Of a stretch of 64,000 nt of DNA, positions 1-8,310 are shown piece after piece. The DNA is taken from the NCBI GenBank assembly GCA_963718605.1, contig OY970363.1, forward strand, positions 1,798,001 to 1,862,000, given 5' to 3'. The notes under the pieces are model-generated. The model was not told the DNA's origin, made no database searches, and was given only the letters and a program-made list of their open reading frames with translations. The position numbers and the translations under genes are program-made. The DNA is from JACCXE01 sp963718605 (GTDB lineage Bacteria > Actinomycetota > Acidimicrobiia > Acidimicrobiales > JACCXE01). How positions within the stretch are numbered: the stretch's first letter is position 1; each line of letters begins with the position of its first letter.

Positions 1-102
1 CCGGGCGGCCGCGCCGAGCGCGCGGTGGCGGCGAGGTGGGCGGTCGCGAGGTCGACGGCACGCTCGAACGCTAACCGGTTGCATATGAACGCTGCATCAT
101 TT

Positions 103-873
103 ATGTTCGCCGAGCGGCACGACTCCGGGGGGAACTTGGCCACTGCACCGACGAAGGCGACCCTGCTCGAACTTGACGAGATCCATTTCTCGTACGGCTC
201 GGTCCCGGTGCTGTTCGGCGTCTCGTTCGCGGTGCAGCAAGGGGAGGTCCTCGGCCTGCTCGGCACCAACGGTGCCGGTAAGTCCACGGTCCTACGCGTT
301 CTGTCCGGCCTCGACGCCCCTTCCTCGGGCACCGTGACCTTCGATGGCGAGGACGTCACCGGGACTCCGGCCGAGGTGTTGTGTCGACGCGGGATCTCGC
401 TTGTCATGGGCGGCAAGGCAGTCTTTCCCGACCTCAGCGTGCGCGAGAACCTTGAGCTCGGCGGGTTCACGGTCGGCGCGGAGTTTGCGGACCGGATGGA
501 ACGCGAGCTCGACCGGTTCCCACAGCTGCGAGCGCGGCTCGGCAACGCGGCGGGCACGCTCTCGGGCGGCGAACAGCAACAACTCGCGATTGCCAAAGCG
601 CTGCTCGTGAACCCACGCCTGCTGTGCATCGACGAGCTGTCCCTTGGCCTGGCGCCGGCGATCGTGGGTGAGCTCCTGGCGACGCTCCGCGACGTCAACG
701 CGGATGGCGTGACGTGCGTGCTGGTCGAGCAGTCACTCAACCTGGCCGCGGAGGTATGCGGCCGCGCCGTGTTCCTCGAGAAGGGACAAGTGCGGTTCGA
801 GGGAGACCCCCGCGAACTACTCGAGCGCGGCGACCTCGCCCGGGCCGTGTTCCTTGGTGGTGACAAAAGATGA
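103..873 (+). CDS. livF: LivF-type ABC transporter ATP-binding protein
   Basis: ATPase of a branched-chain amino acid (HAAT) type importer, acting on the cytoplasmic face with the fused permease encoded next. Seen: Walker A GTNGAGKS, signature LSGGE, Walker B region LLCIDE, and the LivF-like short C-terminus. The Walker B-adjacent LSLGLAP is typical of LivF. The start is uncertain: the frame is open from a GTG at 25; in-frame ATGs lie at 85 and 103 and a TTG at 136 follows a GGGGGG stretch. The domain begins near base 163, so I place the start at 103. The stop overlaps the next ATG (ATGA at 870), implying translational coupling. Substrate cannot be read from sequence; this class also imports amides, urea and aromatic acids. 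Confidence 0.85.
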   Translation: MFAERHDSGGNLATAPTKATLLELDEIHFSYGSVPVLFGVSFAVQQGEVLGLLGTNGAGKSTVLRVLSGLDAPSSGTVTFDGEDVTGTPAEVLCRRGISLVMGGKAVFPDLSVRENLELGGFTVGAEFADRMERELDRFPQLRARLGNAAGTLSGGEQQQLAIAKALLVNPRLLCIDELSLGLAPAIVGELLATLRDVNADGVTCVLVEQSLNLAAEVCGRAVFLEKGQVRFEGDPRELLERGDLARAVFLGGDKR

Positions 874-3698
874 GAAACCTGCCCGTCGTCGTGCTCCTGG
901 GCGTCGCGAGCGGGTTGCAGATCGGGCTCCTCGCGATCGGCCTCGTGCTCGTCTTCCGGGCCAACCGCTTTATCAACCTCGCCCAGGGACAGATGGGGTC
1001 CATCGCCAGCGCCTCGCTGGCCGTGCTGGTGTTCCGCTTCGACGCCCCCTACTGGGTCGCCCTGCCCGTCGCGCTCGTGCTCGGCGCGGCCACCGGCGCC
1101 CTCGTCGAACGGCTCCTCATGTGGCGGCTGTTCGACAAGTCGCGCCTCGTTCTGCTCGTCGCGACCATCGGCATTTCGCAGATTGTTCTGCTGGTCGTGC
1201 TCGCGGGGCCCTTAAAGCCCGACGCGGCGCGCCTGACAACCGATGGCTTTCCGCAACCCTTCAAGATGCACTGGCGGGTCGGCAGCGCGGTGCTCACGTC
1301 GAGCCAGATTCTCACGCTGATCGTGGCGCCGATCATCGCGATCGCGCTCACCCAGCTGCTCGCCCGCACCCAGATGGGTCGCGCCATTCGCGGCGCGGCG
1401 TCAAACCCGGACGCGGCGCGCCTGTCGGGCATCTCGGTGCGGCGCGTGTCGCTCATCGTGTGGACGCTGGCCGGGCTCCTCTCGTCGATCGGCGCCGTGC
1501 TCTACGCGCCCACGCAACCAGCGGTCGGGTTCACCGACAGCGGGCCGGGTTTGCTGCTGCGTGGCCTCGCCGCCGCGCTGATTGCCGGGCTGTTCGACTT
1601 CAGGATCGCGGTGTTGGCTGGCGTCGCGATCGGCATCGTCGAGCAGGCGACGATCTTCTACACCGACGTCCCCGGTCTTACCGACGTGGTGCTCGCGCTC
1701 GTGCTGGCCGGCGCGCTGTTGTTGCGTTGGCGGGCGTTGGCCGACGCGAGCAGGGCCAATGACACGCTCGTTGTCGAGCGCTCGGTCGAGACGCTGCCCG
1801 AGGCAGTGCGCGACCGGTTCGTGGTGCGCCACGCGGGCCGGCTCGGCTGGCTCGCGCTGCTCGGGCTGGTCGCGGCGGCACCGCTGTTGCCGGGTCTGCA
1901 GACCCAGGAGCGGGCGGTGTTCCTGGTATTCATGGTCGCCTTCGCGATCACTGGCCTCGGCATCACGCTGCTCACGGGCTGGGCGGGGCAGGTGTCGCTC
2001 GGCTCGTTCGCCTTTCTTGGGGTTGGCGCCTACACGGCCACGCTTACCGACGGCCTCGGCCTGCCGGCGATGCTCCTGCTGTCGGGTCTGGCCGCGGCGG
2101 TAGCGAGCGTGCTCGTCGGCTCGGTCGCCATCCGGTCTCGCGGGCTGTTCCTAGGTGTGGTGACGCTGGCCTTTGCCTTCGCGGCCCGCAGCTGGCTCTT
2201 CCGTCAAGGCGTGTTCACCGACGACGCGTCGGCGATCGTCAGCATCCGCGCGCCGCACCTCTTCGGTCTTCGCATCACCACGGTGCGCGGCGTGTACCCC
2301 GTAGCCGTCGCGGTGCTCGGGCTGACGGTCCTGTCGTTGCGGTCCGTCCGCAACAGCTCGGTCGGTCGTGCGATCGTCGCCTCGCGGGACAACCCGGCGC
2401 TGGCCACGTCCCACGGCCTGCCCCCCGTGCGGGCCCGGCTCGCCGCGCTCGCGATCGCGGGATTCGTTACGGGGATGGCCGGCGCGCTGTGGGGGCTGGC
2501 CGCGGGCAGCTTCAGCTTCAGCGCGTTCGACCCGTCGATGTCGTTCGTTCTGCTGTCGCTCGTCATCGTCGGCGGGCTCGGCACCCTCCACGGTCCGATC
2601 CTCGGCACGATCGCGGTGTTCGCCTGGCCCTTTCTCGTGCACGATGCGAACACGCTGCCGATCCGCTCGTTCACGTCCGGTGCGTTGCTCCTGCTCACCC
2701 TGCTGTTCGTACCGGGCGGACTGGCCTCCGTCCTGGAGGACGCGCGCCGAGCGGTGGTGTCGCGCCTCGCTCGCGTCGGCGGAACCGACCCCCCAGGTTT
2801 TCGTGATGCTGGGTTCGCTATAGCGAACCCAGCATCACAAGAACCCGTACTGACGTCCGATCCGGATCGGCGGGTTGCGACGGACTCGCTCATCGTGCGC
2901 GGCGTGGGCGTGCGCTTCGGCGGCATCACCGCACTCGACGACGTCGACCTCGAGGTGCGCCCGGGCGAGATCGTGGGCCTCATCGGCGCGAACGGTGCGG
3001 GCAAGAGCACGCTGCTCGACGTCATCTCTGGTCACCGGCTGGCCGCGAGCGGTTCGGTCATGTTGGCGGGCGACGACGTCACTGCGCTCGGCCCGGAGGC
3101 CCGGCCCCATCGTGGGCTCAGCCGGACGTTCCAAGACGCCCGCCTCTATCCGGGCCTCACCGTGCTCGAGACGGTCATGGCCGCCGCCGACGCGGCGAGC
3201 CCGGGCGGCGTGGTGTCGGCCATGACGGGCAGTCCATGGCTGCGCATGAGTGAGCGCGAAAAGCTCGCGCGGGCCGAGTCCGTGCTCGAGGACTTCGGCC
3301 TCGCCGACCGCGCCGGCACGCTCGTGGGCGAACTGTCCACCGGAATGCGCAAGGTGTGCGACCTCGCCACCGTCGTCGCCGCCAGCCCGACCATCGTGCT
3401 GCTCGACGAGCCCACTGCGGGGCTCGCGCAGCGCGAGGCCGAAGCGTTCGCTCCGCTTTTGCGAGACCTGCGCGACCGCCACGGCGCCTCCGTGCTCGTG
3501 GTCGAACACGACATGCCGCTGTTGATGTCGCTCTGCGATCGCATCTACTGCCTGGAGTCCGGCCAGGTGATCGCCCACGGGTCACCCGCGGAAGTACGCG
3601 ATGACCCGCGGGTGGTGTCGAGCTACCTCGGCGTCGACCGCGTCGCGGTGGACCGATCGGGCCGCGCGCGCCCGCGTGCATCGAAGGTGCGCAGCTGA
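870..3698 (+). CDS. livHMG: LivH-LivM-LivG fusion: two permease domains and an ATPase in one polypeptide
   Basis: A 942-residue protein that combines three normally separate subunits of a branched-chain amino acid type ABC importer. Residues 1 to about 290 are a LivH-like permease (FINLAQGQMG near the N-terminus), about 315-625 a LivM-like permease (GWAGQVSLGSFAFLGVGAY), and about 670-920 a LivG-like ATPase with Walker A GANGAGKS near 704, signature LSTGMRK near 820 and Walker B IVLLDEPTAG near 841. With LivF upstream and the binding protein downstream the importer is complete. The linker between LivM and LivG carries an in-frame DNA palindrome. LivM-LivG fusions are common in actinobacteria; the triple fusion is less usual. 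Start overlaps livF by ATGA; the stop overlaps the next gene by TGATG. Confidence 0.9.
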   Translation: MRNLPVVVLLGVASGLQIGLLAIGLVLVFRANRFINLAQGQMGSIASASLAVLVFRFDAPYWVALPVALVLGAATGALVERLLMWRLFDKSRLVLLVATIGISQIVLLVVLAGPLKPDAARLTTDGFPQPFKMHWRVGSAVLTSSQILTLIVAPIIAIALTQLLARTQMGRAIRGAASNPDAARLSGISVRRVSLIVWTLAGLLSSIGAVLYAPTQPAVGFTDSGPGLLLRGLAAALIAGLFDFRIAVLAGVAIGIVEQATIFYTDVPGLTDVVLALVLAGALLLRWRALADASRANDTLVVERSVETLPEAVRDRFVVRHAGRLGWLALLGLVAAAPLLPGLQTQERAVFLVFMVAFAITGLGITLLTGWAGQVSLGSFAFLGVGAYTATLTDGLGLPAMLLLSGLAAAVASVLVGSVAIRSRGLFLGVVTLAFAFAARSWLFRQGVFTDDASAIVSIRAPHLFGLRITTVRGVYPVAVAVLGLTVLSLRSVRNSSVGRAIVASRDNPALATSHGLPPVRARLAALAIAGFVTGMAGALWGLAAGSFSFSAFDPSMSFVLLSLVIVGGLGTLHGPILGTIAVFAWPFLVHDANTLPIRSFTSGALLLLTLLFVPGGLASVLEDARRAVVSRLARVGGTDPPGFRDAGFAIANPASQEPVLTSDPDRRVATDSLIVRGVGVRFGGITALDDVDLEVRPGEIVGLIGANGAGKSTLLDVISGHRLAASGSVMLAGDDVTALGPEARPHRGLSRTFQDARLYPGLTVLETVMAAADAASPGGVVSAMTGSPWLRMSEREKLARAESVLEDFGLADRAGTLVGELSTGMRKVCDLATVVAASPTIVLLDEPTAGLAQREAEAFAPLLRDLRDRHGASVLVVEHDMPLLMSLCDRIYCLESGQVIAHGSPAEVRDDPRVVSSYLGVDRVAVDRSGRARPRASKVRS
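2803..2838. repeat. perfect 36-bp palindrome inside the livHMG coding sequence
   Basis: The half-site GTGATGCTGGGTTCGCTA is followed directly by its exact reverse complement. The flanks GGTT and AACC extend symmetry imperfectly to about 50 bp. It lies in frame in the linker between the LivM and LivG domains (residues about 645-657), where it encodes Gly/Ala-rich residues and interrupts no conserved domain. It could be an inserted palindromic element or an RNA hairpin acting within the operon. Confidence 0.85.
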
Positions 3699-5221
3699 TG
3701 GCCCTGCCACAACTACGGCAGTGGGCGACGCGGGCCTCGACCTACGAGCGCACCGTCACCGCGCTCGCGCTCGCCGCCATCGTCGCGGTGCTGGCGGCCT
3801 CGATTGCCGTGCGGCCCGACGCGTTTGTGGACGGGCGCGCCGCCGCGAGCGACGGCCCTCCTTCGGCTTCGGCCTCGTCTCCCGTGGACGGTGACGCATC
3901 CTCGACCGACTCGTCCACCAACGGTCCCGGCGCGAGCGGCGCGGCGCCGGGCGTTACGGCGAAGGGCGGCCGCCCCGGGGGCGGCGGTGGACCCGCGGGC
4001 GGCGGACTTGCGGAGCGGGTCGCGTCGGATCGCGGCGTCACCAAGGACGCGATAACCGTCGGCTTCCTCCTCCAGAACCCGGCGGGGCTCAGCAGCACCG
4101 GCTTCTCCACCGGCCAGCGCGACGACGGCGACAAATACGTCCAGGCACTCGCAGCGTGGGCGAGTGCGAACGGCGGCGTCAACGGTCGGCGCATCAATCC
4201 GGTGCTGCGCCCCACCGATCCGACCAGCGTCGAGGACCAAGCGGCCGCGTGCCGGGCGATGGTCGACGATCACAAGGCGTTCGCGGTGGTCGACGTGGCC
4301 GCGATGCTCGACACGGCGTCGCTCGACTGCCTCACGAACAGCCACAAGGGCGACACCCCGCTCGTGCACTCGGTGATGTGGTCGCGCGACTGGCAACGAC
4401 GATCGGGCGGAAACGAGGTCAGCTATCAGGCCGCCATCGACCGCATCAGCGTGACGTGGGCCCGCGACCTCGGCGCCATGCGCTGGTTCCCGAAGGGCGC
4501 CACGGTCGGCATCCTCGGCGACAAGTGTCCCGCCACCGAACCCACCATCGAGCGCGTGCTCAAGCCGGCGCTTCTGGCCCAGGGCGCCGGAAACGTCGTC
4601 ATCGGAAGCCACGACTGCAACATCAGCGCCGTCGTCGGCGACCCGCCGAACATCGCCACACGGTTCCGGCTGGAAGGTGTCACGCACCTACTCATCGTCA
4701 GCAACTTCGCGGCCGCCCAGATCTTCATGAGCACGGCCAAGAGCCAGAACTACTTCCCGAAGTACTCGGCGTCGGACTGGTTCCTCAACACCAGCGACGC
4801 CACCACCACCGGCTTCCCGCCCGACGAGTTCGACGGCGCGGTCGGCATCGCCTCGGTCGGATCCAACCTGCGTCCGTCGGGTCAGGCCGCCTATGACGGA
4901 TGGCAGCAGTGCTCGAAGATCGCGACCGACGCGGGGCTGGCTCCGATCCCGCCCGACAACGGCAGTTCAGCCGAACTGCTCGCGCTGTGCGACAACTTCC
5001 TCCTCTTCCTCGACGCCGTTCGCGCCGCCGGCATCAACCCGACCCGCGCCGGCTGGCGCACCGCGGTCACACAATTGGGCACGCGTTCGAGCGCGGTCTT
5101 CGGACCCAGCCGCTTCGCCCCTGACAAGCTCACGGGCTCCGACGTCGTCCACACGATCATCTGGCGGCGCGAGTGCAGCTGCTGGCGTTCCGTCAGCGGC
5201 TTGCGTCCCGCCGCCGCATGA
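3698..5221 (+). CDS. ABC transporter substrate-binding protein (periplasmic binding protein type 1 fold)
   Basis: Extracytoplasmic receptor for the importer encoded upstream. The 507-residue protein has an N-terminal hydrophobic anchor (about residues 22-45) without a lipobox, then a low-complexity Gly/Pro/Ser linker to about residue 105, then a Leu/Ile/Val-binding-protein-like domain starting near DAITVGFLLQNP. A family-typical segment is GVNGRRINPVLRPTD. The domain ends near HTIIW, and the last 20 residues are Arg/Cys-rich and overlap the P450 start region. The start overlaps the livHMG stop (TGATG at 3696-3700). An uncleaved signal anchor instead of a lipoprotein is slightly unusual for a Gram-positive-type binding protein. 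The ligand cannot be predicted. Confidence 0.8.
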   Translation: MALPQLRQWATRASTYERTVTALALAAIVAVLAASIAVRPDAFVDGRAAASDGPPSASASSPVDGDASSTDSSTNGPGASGAAPGVTAKGGRPGGGGGPAGGGLAERVASDRGVTKDAITVGFLLQNPAGLSSTGFSTGQRDDGDKYVQALAAWASANGGVNGRRINPVLRPTDPTSVEDQAAACRAMVDDHKAFAVVDVAAMLDTASLDCLTNSHKGDTPLVHSVMWSRDWQRRSGGNEVSYQAAIDRISVTWARDLGAMRWFPKGATVGILGDKCPATEPTIERVLKPALLAQGAGNVVIGSHDCNISAVVGDPPNIATRFRLEGVTHLLIVSNFAAAQIFMSTAKSQNYFPKYSASDWFLNTSDATTTGFPPDEFDGAVGIASVGSNLRPSGQAAYDGWQQCSKIATDAGLAPIPPDNGSSAELLALCDNFLLFLDAVRAAGINPTRAGWRTAVTQLGTRSSAVFGPSRFAPDKLTGSDVVHTIIWRRECSCWRSVSGLRPAAA

Positions 5222-6465
5222 CCTCCACCACCCCAAGGAGTCCCATCGTGGACATCGCTTACGACCCCTTCGACGCCGCGCCCGCCGATGTGTACGGCCT
5301 GTACGAACAGCTACGGGCGCACGCGCCCGTCTACTGGGCTGCGAAGACCGAGACGTTCGTGTTCTCGCGCCACTCGGACGTCGCCTGGGCGCTGGGCGAG
5401 CCGAGCCTGTTCTCGTCGGACGCGATGCGCGGCGTGCTCATGGGGCAACCCACCGGGCATGGCCTCGAGCGACTTCCGCGCGAGGAAGCCCAGGGGATGC
5501 TCGTGTCGGTCGACCCGCCCGAATACAGCGAACTCCGTCGGATCGTGAACCGCGGGTTCACGCCACGGCGCATGCAGGAATGGGTCGCGCACATGGATGG
5601 CGTGGTGCAGGAGCTTCTGGCCCGGGCCGAGCCGGGCGCGCTGTTCGACGTGATCGGCGGCCTGGCCGCCCCGCTACCCGTCCGCGTGATCTGCGAGCTC
5701 GTCGGCGCGGACCCGGCCGAGGCCGATGATTTCCGGCGCTTCGCCGACGCGCTGACCAGCGTGATGAGCGGCAGCGCGCGGGAGAGCGGCTTGGGCGACG
5801 ACGCGATGCTCGCCATGCTGCAGCTCTCGCAAAACCTCGGCGAACGCATCGATGCGCGGCAACTCGAGCCGAAGGAGGACTTGCTCACCGCGTTGGTGAC
5901 GGCCCAGGACGAGGCCGTCTTGACGCGCGCCGAAGCGATCGGCTTCGCCGCGCTGCTGCTGTTTGCCGGCACGGAGACCACGACGAATCTCATCGGGAAC
6001 GTGGTGCACGCGCTGCGCACTTACCCCGACGAGCTCGATCGCCTACGCGCCGATGGCACCCGCGCCCCCGCGGTGGTGGAAGAGACCCTGCGCTGGGAGT
6101 CGCCCGTGCAGTACGTGTTCCGTCGCACGACCCAACCCGTTACGCGCCACGGCGTGGAACTTCCCGTCGACAGCACGGTCACCCTGCTGCTCGGCTCAGC
6201 CAACCGCGATCCTCTGCGGTGGGGCGACGACGCCGACGTGTTCAACCCTGACCGCGAAACCGCCGGTCACGTGGCGCTCGGCTTCGGACCGCATTTCTGT
6301 CTCGGTGCGGCACTGGCCCGAGCCGAAACGCTGAGTTGTCTCCGCTACCTCGTGCCCAAGTTGAGCGCCGCGTCATGGCCCCCCGCCGATACCGGTCCGG
6401 ACTGGGTCGACGCCATGCAGTTCCGCGGCCGCCACTCGCTGCCGATTTATCTCGCGGCGAGCTGA
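5218..6465 (+). CDS. cytochrome P450
   Basis: Heme-thiolate monooxygenase of the soluble bacterial class. Seen: I-helix AGTETTTN near residue 250, ExxR (E289-R292), the PERF-like segment FNPDRE, and the heme loop FGPHFCLGAALARAE with cysteine ligand at about C361. At 415 residues the length is normal. The ATG at 5218 overlaps the preceding stop (ATGA); a GTG at 5248 with an AAGGAG ribosome site seven bases upstream is an equally good start, giving a protein beginning VDIAYDPF. No ferredoxin or reductase gene is adjacent, so electrons must come from elsewhere. The link to the importer suggests it oxidises an imported compound, but that is inference. Confidence 0.9.
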   Translation: MTSTTPRSPIVDIAYDPFDAAPADVYGLYEQLRAHAPVYWAAKTETFVFSRHSDVAWALGEPSLFSSDAMRGVLMGQPTGHGLERLPREEAQGMLVSVDPPEYSELRRIVNRGFTPRRMQEWVAHMDGVVQELLARAEPGALFDVIGGLAAPLPVRVICELVGADPAEADDFRRFADALTSVMSGSARESGLGDDAMLAMLQLSQNLGERIDARQLEPKEDLLTALVTAQDEAVLTRAEAIGFAALLLFAGTETTTNLIGNVVHALRTYPDELDRLRADGTRAPAVVEETLRWESPVQYVFRRTTQPVTRHGVELPVDSTVTLLLGSANRDPLRWGDDADVFNPDRETAGHVALGFGPHFCLGAALARAETLSCLRYLVPKLSAASWPPADTGPDWVDAMQFRGRHSLPIYLAAS

Positions 6466-6468
6466 GCG

Positions 6469-7866
6469 CTAACGGGACAGGTCGTTGGCGGTCCAGAACC
6501 CCGGTTGGGGACGGGCCGCGCTCGCGCCGGCTGCGCCATACGACGCGAGGCGGGCGCGGTGGCTGTCTTCCAGCAACGCGATCGCGTCGAAGAACGCGGT
6601 GGGCCCGGCGGAGCGCAACACGGTGTCGCCCTCGCTCGGCCGCTTGGGCAGGCTCGGCGCGAGCAGCACGAAATTCACGTCACCGAGCCGACCCTTCGTT
6701 GCGCTCGCTTTACCGAGAGCCCGCCACACCGCGTCCATCTTCTGCAGGCCGGCGCGGTGGCTCGTGAACGGGCCAGGCACGTCGAAGTACCACGGCGTGC
6801 CGTGTGCATCCGTCGCGCGGAAGTTCAACACGAGGCCGGCTTTGGGAACGCGATAACTCTCGTCCGTGATCGTGAAGCCAGACTCCTCGAGGACCGATTT
6901 CGCCAGTCCGTCCGCGTTCTTGTCGTCGATGTCGTCCGGTACTTCGGGAAAGCGAATAGCGCGCTCGTACCTGTCGCGCGCAATCGCCACGTACTCGGGG
7001 TCGGTGTCGTAGCCGACGAAGCGCCGCCCCAACCGCTTGGCCGCCACGCCCGTCGAGCCGCTCCCGGCGAATGGGTCGAGCACCAGGTCGTTCTCGTAGG
7101 TGTAGAGCCGCATGAGCTGCTCGGGTAGCTCGGCGGGGAACGGCGCCGGGTGCCCGACCCGTTTGGCGCTCTCGGGTGGGATGGTCCACACGTCGAGAGT
7201 CAGGTTCATGAAGTCGTCGACGCCGACGCTGTTGACGTGGGGCAGGCCGGCCGCCGCCCGCTGTTTCACCGTAAGCGCGCGATCGAAGCGACCCTTGCTC
7301 GCGATCACGACGCGTTCGCTGATGTCGCGCAGTACGGGATTCGCGGCGCTGCGGAATGAGCCCCACGCACACGAGCCCGCGGCACCCTCACTCTTTTGCC
7401 AGATCAACTCGCCCCGCAACAACAGCCCGAGATCGTGTTCAAGGATGCGGATCACGTCGGCGGACAGGCTGCGATAGGGCTTGCGGCCGAGGTTCGCGAC
7501 GTTCACGGCGATGCGTCCACCCGGCTCCAGCTTGCGCACGCACTCGGCGAACACATCGGTTAACAACGCGAGGAACTCGAGGTACGACCCGGGCACGCCT
7601 TCGCGCTGCAACTCTTCCTCGTACTGCTTGCCCGCGAAGTACGGGGGCGAGGTCACGACCAGCGCGACGGAGCCATCGCGCACGGCGTCCATCGAACGGG
7701 CGTCGCCGAGCACCACGGGTTCGGGGACGGGCATCGGCGGCAACACCGTGTCGTCCGTCGACACCTCGGGCACGCGGAAGCGGTCGTAGAAGGCCTGCGC
7801 GTCGTGGTTCTCGCGCTTACCGACGCCGAAGTTCGACGTCGTTGTCCCCTTGCGCGGTAACTCCAC
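6469..7866 (-). CDS. site-specific DNA methyltransferase (beta class, TSPPY) with extra C-terminal domain
   Basis: Adenine-N6 or cytosine-N4 DNA methyltransferase. In the 465-residue protein, motif IV TSPPY (72-76) comes before motif I DPFAGSGSTG (264-273), the beta-class order; TSPPY is most frequent in N4-cytosine enzymes. HPAPFP (239-244) is the conserved motif X neighbourhood. Residues about 320-440 form an additional domain with the segment WYFDVPGPFTSHRAGL, which I cannot assign but which recalls a degenerate restriction-endonuclease-like strand. No restriction gene is adjacent, so the enzyme looks solitary. GTG start at 7866. It converges with the P450 gene with only three bases between the stops. 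Confidence 0.85.
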   Translation of the reverse strand: MELPRKGTTTSNFGVGKRENHDAQAFYDRFRVPEVSTDDTVLPPMPVPEPVVLGDARSMDAVRDGSVALVVTSPPYFAGKQYEEELQREGVPGSYLEFLALLTDVFAECVRKLEPGGRIAVNVANLGRKPYRSLSADVIRILEHDLGLLLRGELIWQKSEGAAGSCAWGSFRSAANPVLRDISERVVIASKGRFDRALTVKQRAAAGLPHVNSVGVDDFMNLTLDVWTIPPESAKRVGHPAPFPAELPEQLMRLYTYENDLVLDPFAGSGSTGVAAKRLGRRFVGYDTDPEYVAIARDRYERAIRFPEVPDDIDDKNADGLAKSVLEESGFTITDESYRVPKAGLVLNFRATDAHGTPWYFDVPGPFTSHRAGLQKMDAVWRALGKASATKGRLGDVNFVLLAPSLPKRPSEGDTVLRSAGPTAFFDAIALLEDSHRARLASYGAAGASAARPQPGFWTANDLSR

Positions 7867-7906
7867 CCGAAGACTCTAGAAGCGCGGCGCGCGTACCGCG
7901 AGTTGG

Positions 7907-7934
7907 TTGACTACTACGCAATGCGTGGTACTGT
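7907..7934 (+). promoter_or_regulatory. leaderless promoter of the padR operon with overlapping operator-like inverted repeat
   Basis: TTGACT (7907-7912) and TACTGT (7929-7934) are separated by 16 bases, and the ATG at 7942 lies seven bases after the -10, so the transcript should begin at or near the start codon. The spacer holds a near-perfect inverted repeat, TACTACGCA-A-TGCGTGGTA (7912-7930, one mismatch), well placed for autorepression by the PadR product. Confidence 0.75.
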
Positions 7935-7941
7935 GCACGGC

Positions 7942-8310
7942 ATGGCAGGATCCACGAACGGGCACACGGCGGCGCCCGAGGCGACCACCCAGTTGCTCAA
8001 AGGCGTGCTCGACCTCGCGGTTGTCGCGGTGCTCCGCACCGGTGACGCGTACGGCTACGACGTCGTTCGTCGTCTGCGCGACGCGGGGCTTGGTGACGTT
8101 GGCGACGCGTCGGTGTACGGCACGCTGCGGCGCCTCTACAGCGCGGGGGCGTTGTCGAGCTACGTCGTCGCGTCAGAGGAAGGGCCGCACCGCAAGTACT
8201 ACGGGTTAACGCCCGCGGGGCGTGAACGATTCGAGCGCGAGGCCGACACATGGCGAGCGTTCTCGGCAGCGATGGAGAGCCTCGTTCACGAGGCCGAGGA
8301 GGCGAAGTGA
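7942..8310 (+). CDS. PadR family transcriptional regulator
   Basis: A 122-residue winged-helix repressor of the short PadR type. Seen: LLKGVLDLAVVAVLRTGDAYGYDVVRRL, split here as LLKGVLDLAVV and GDAYGYDVVRRL, then SVYGTLRRLYSAGAL and GPHRKYYGLTPAGR, which are the recognition helix and wing typical of the family. The start is set by the leaderless promoter rather than by the longer open frame from 7903. The gene overlaps the next by GTGA. PadR genes paired with a HAAS-domain membrane protein gene are a known arrangement, in which the membrane protein may modulate the repressor. It probably controls the operon that runs to about 13547. Confidence 0.88.
   Translation: MAGSTNGHTAAPEATTQLLKGVLDLAVVAVLRTGDAYGYDVVRRLRDAGLGDVGDASVYGTLRRLYSAGALSSYVVASEEGPHRKYYGLTPAGRERFEREADTWRAFSAAMESLVHEAEEAK

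Noticed and set aside
8250..8306. Upstream start of the HAAS-type gene
   Set aside because: Would overlap padR by 60 bases without a ribosome site; GTG at 8307 in a GTGA overlap fits the operon pattern.
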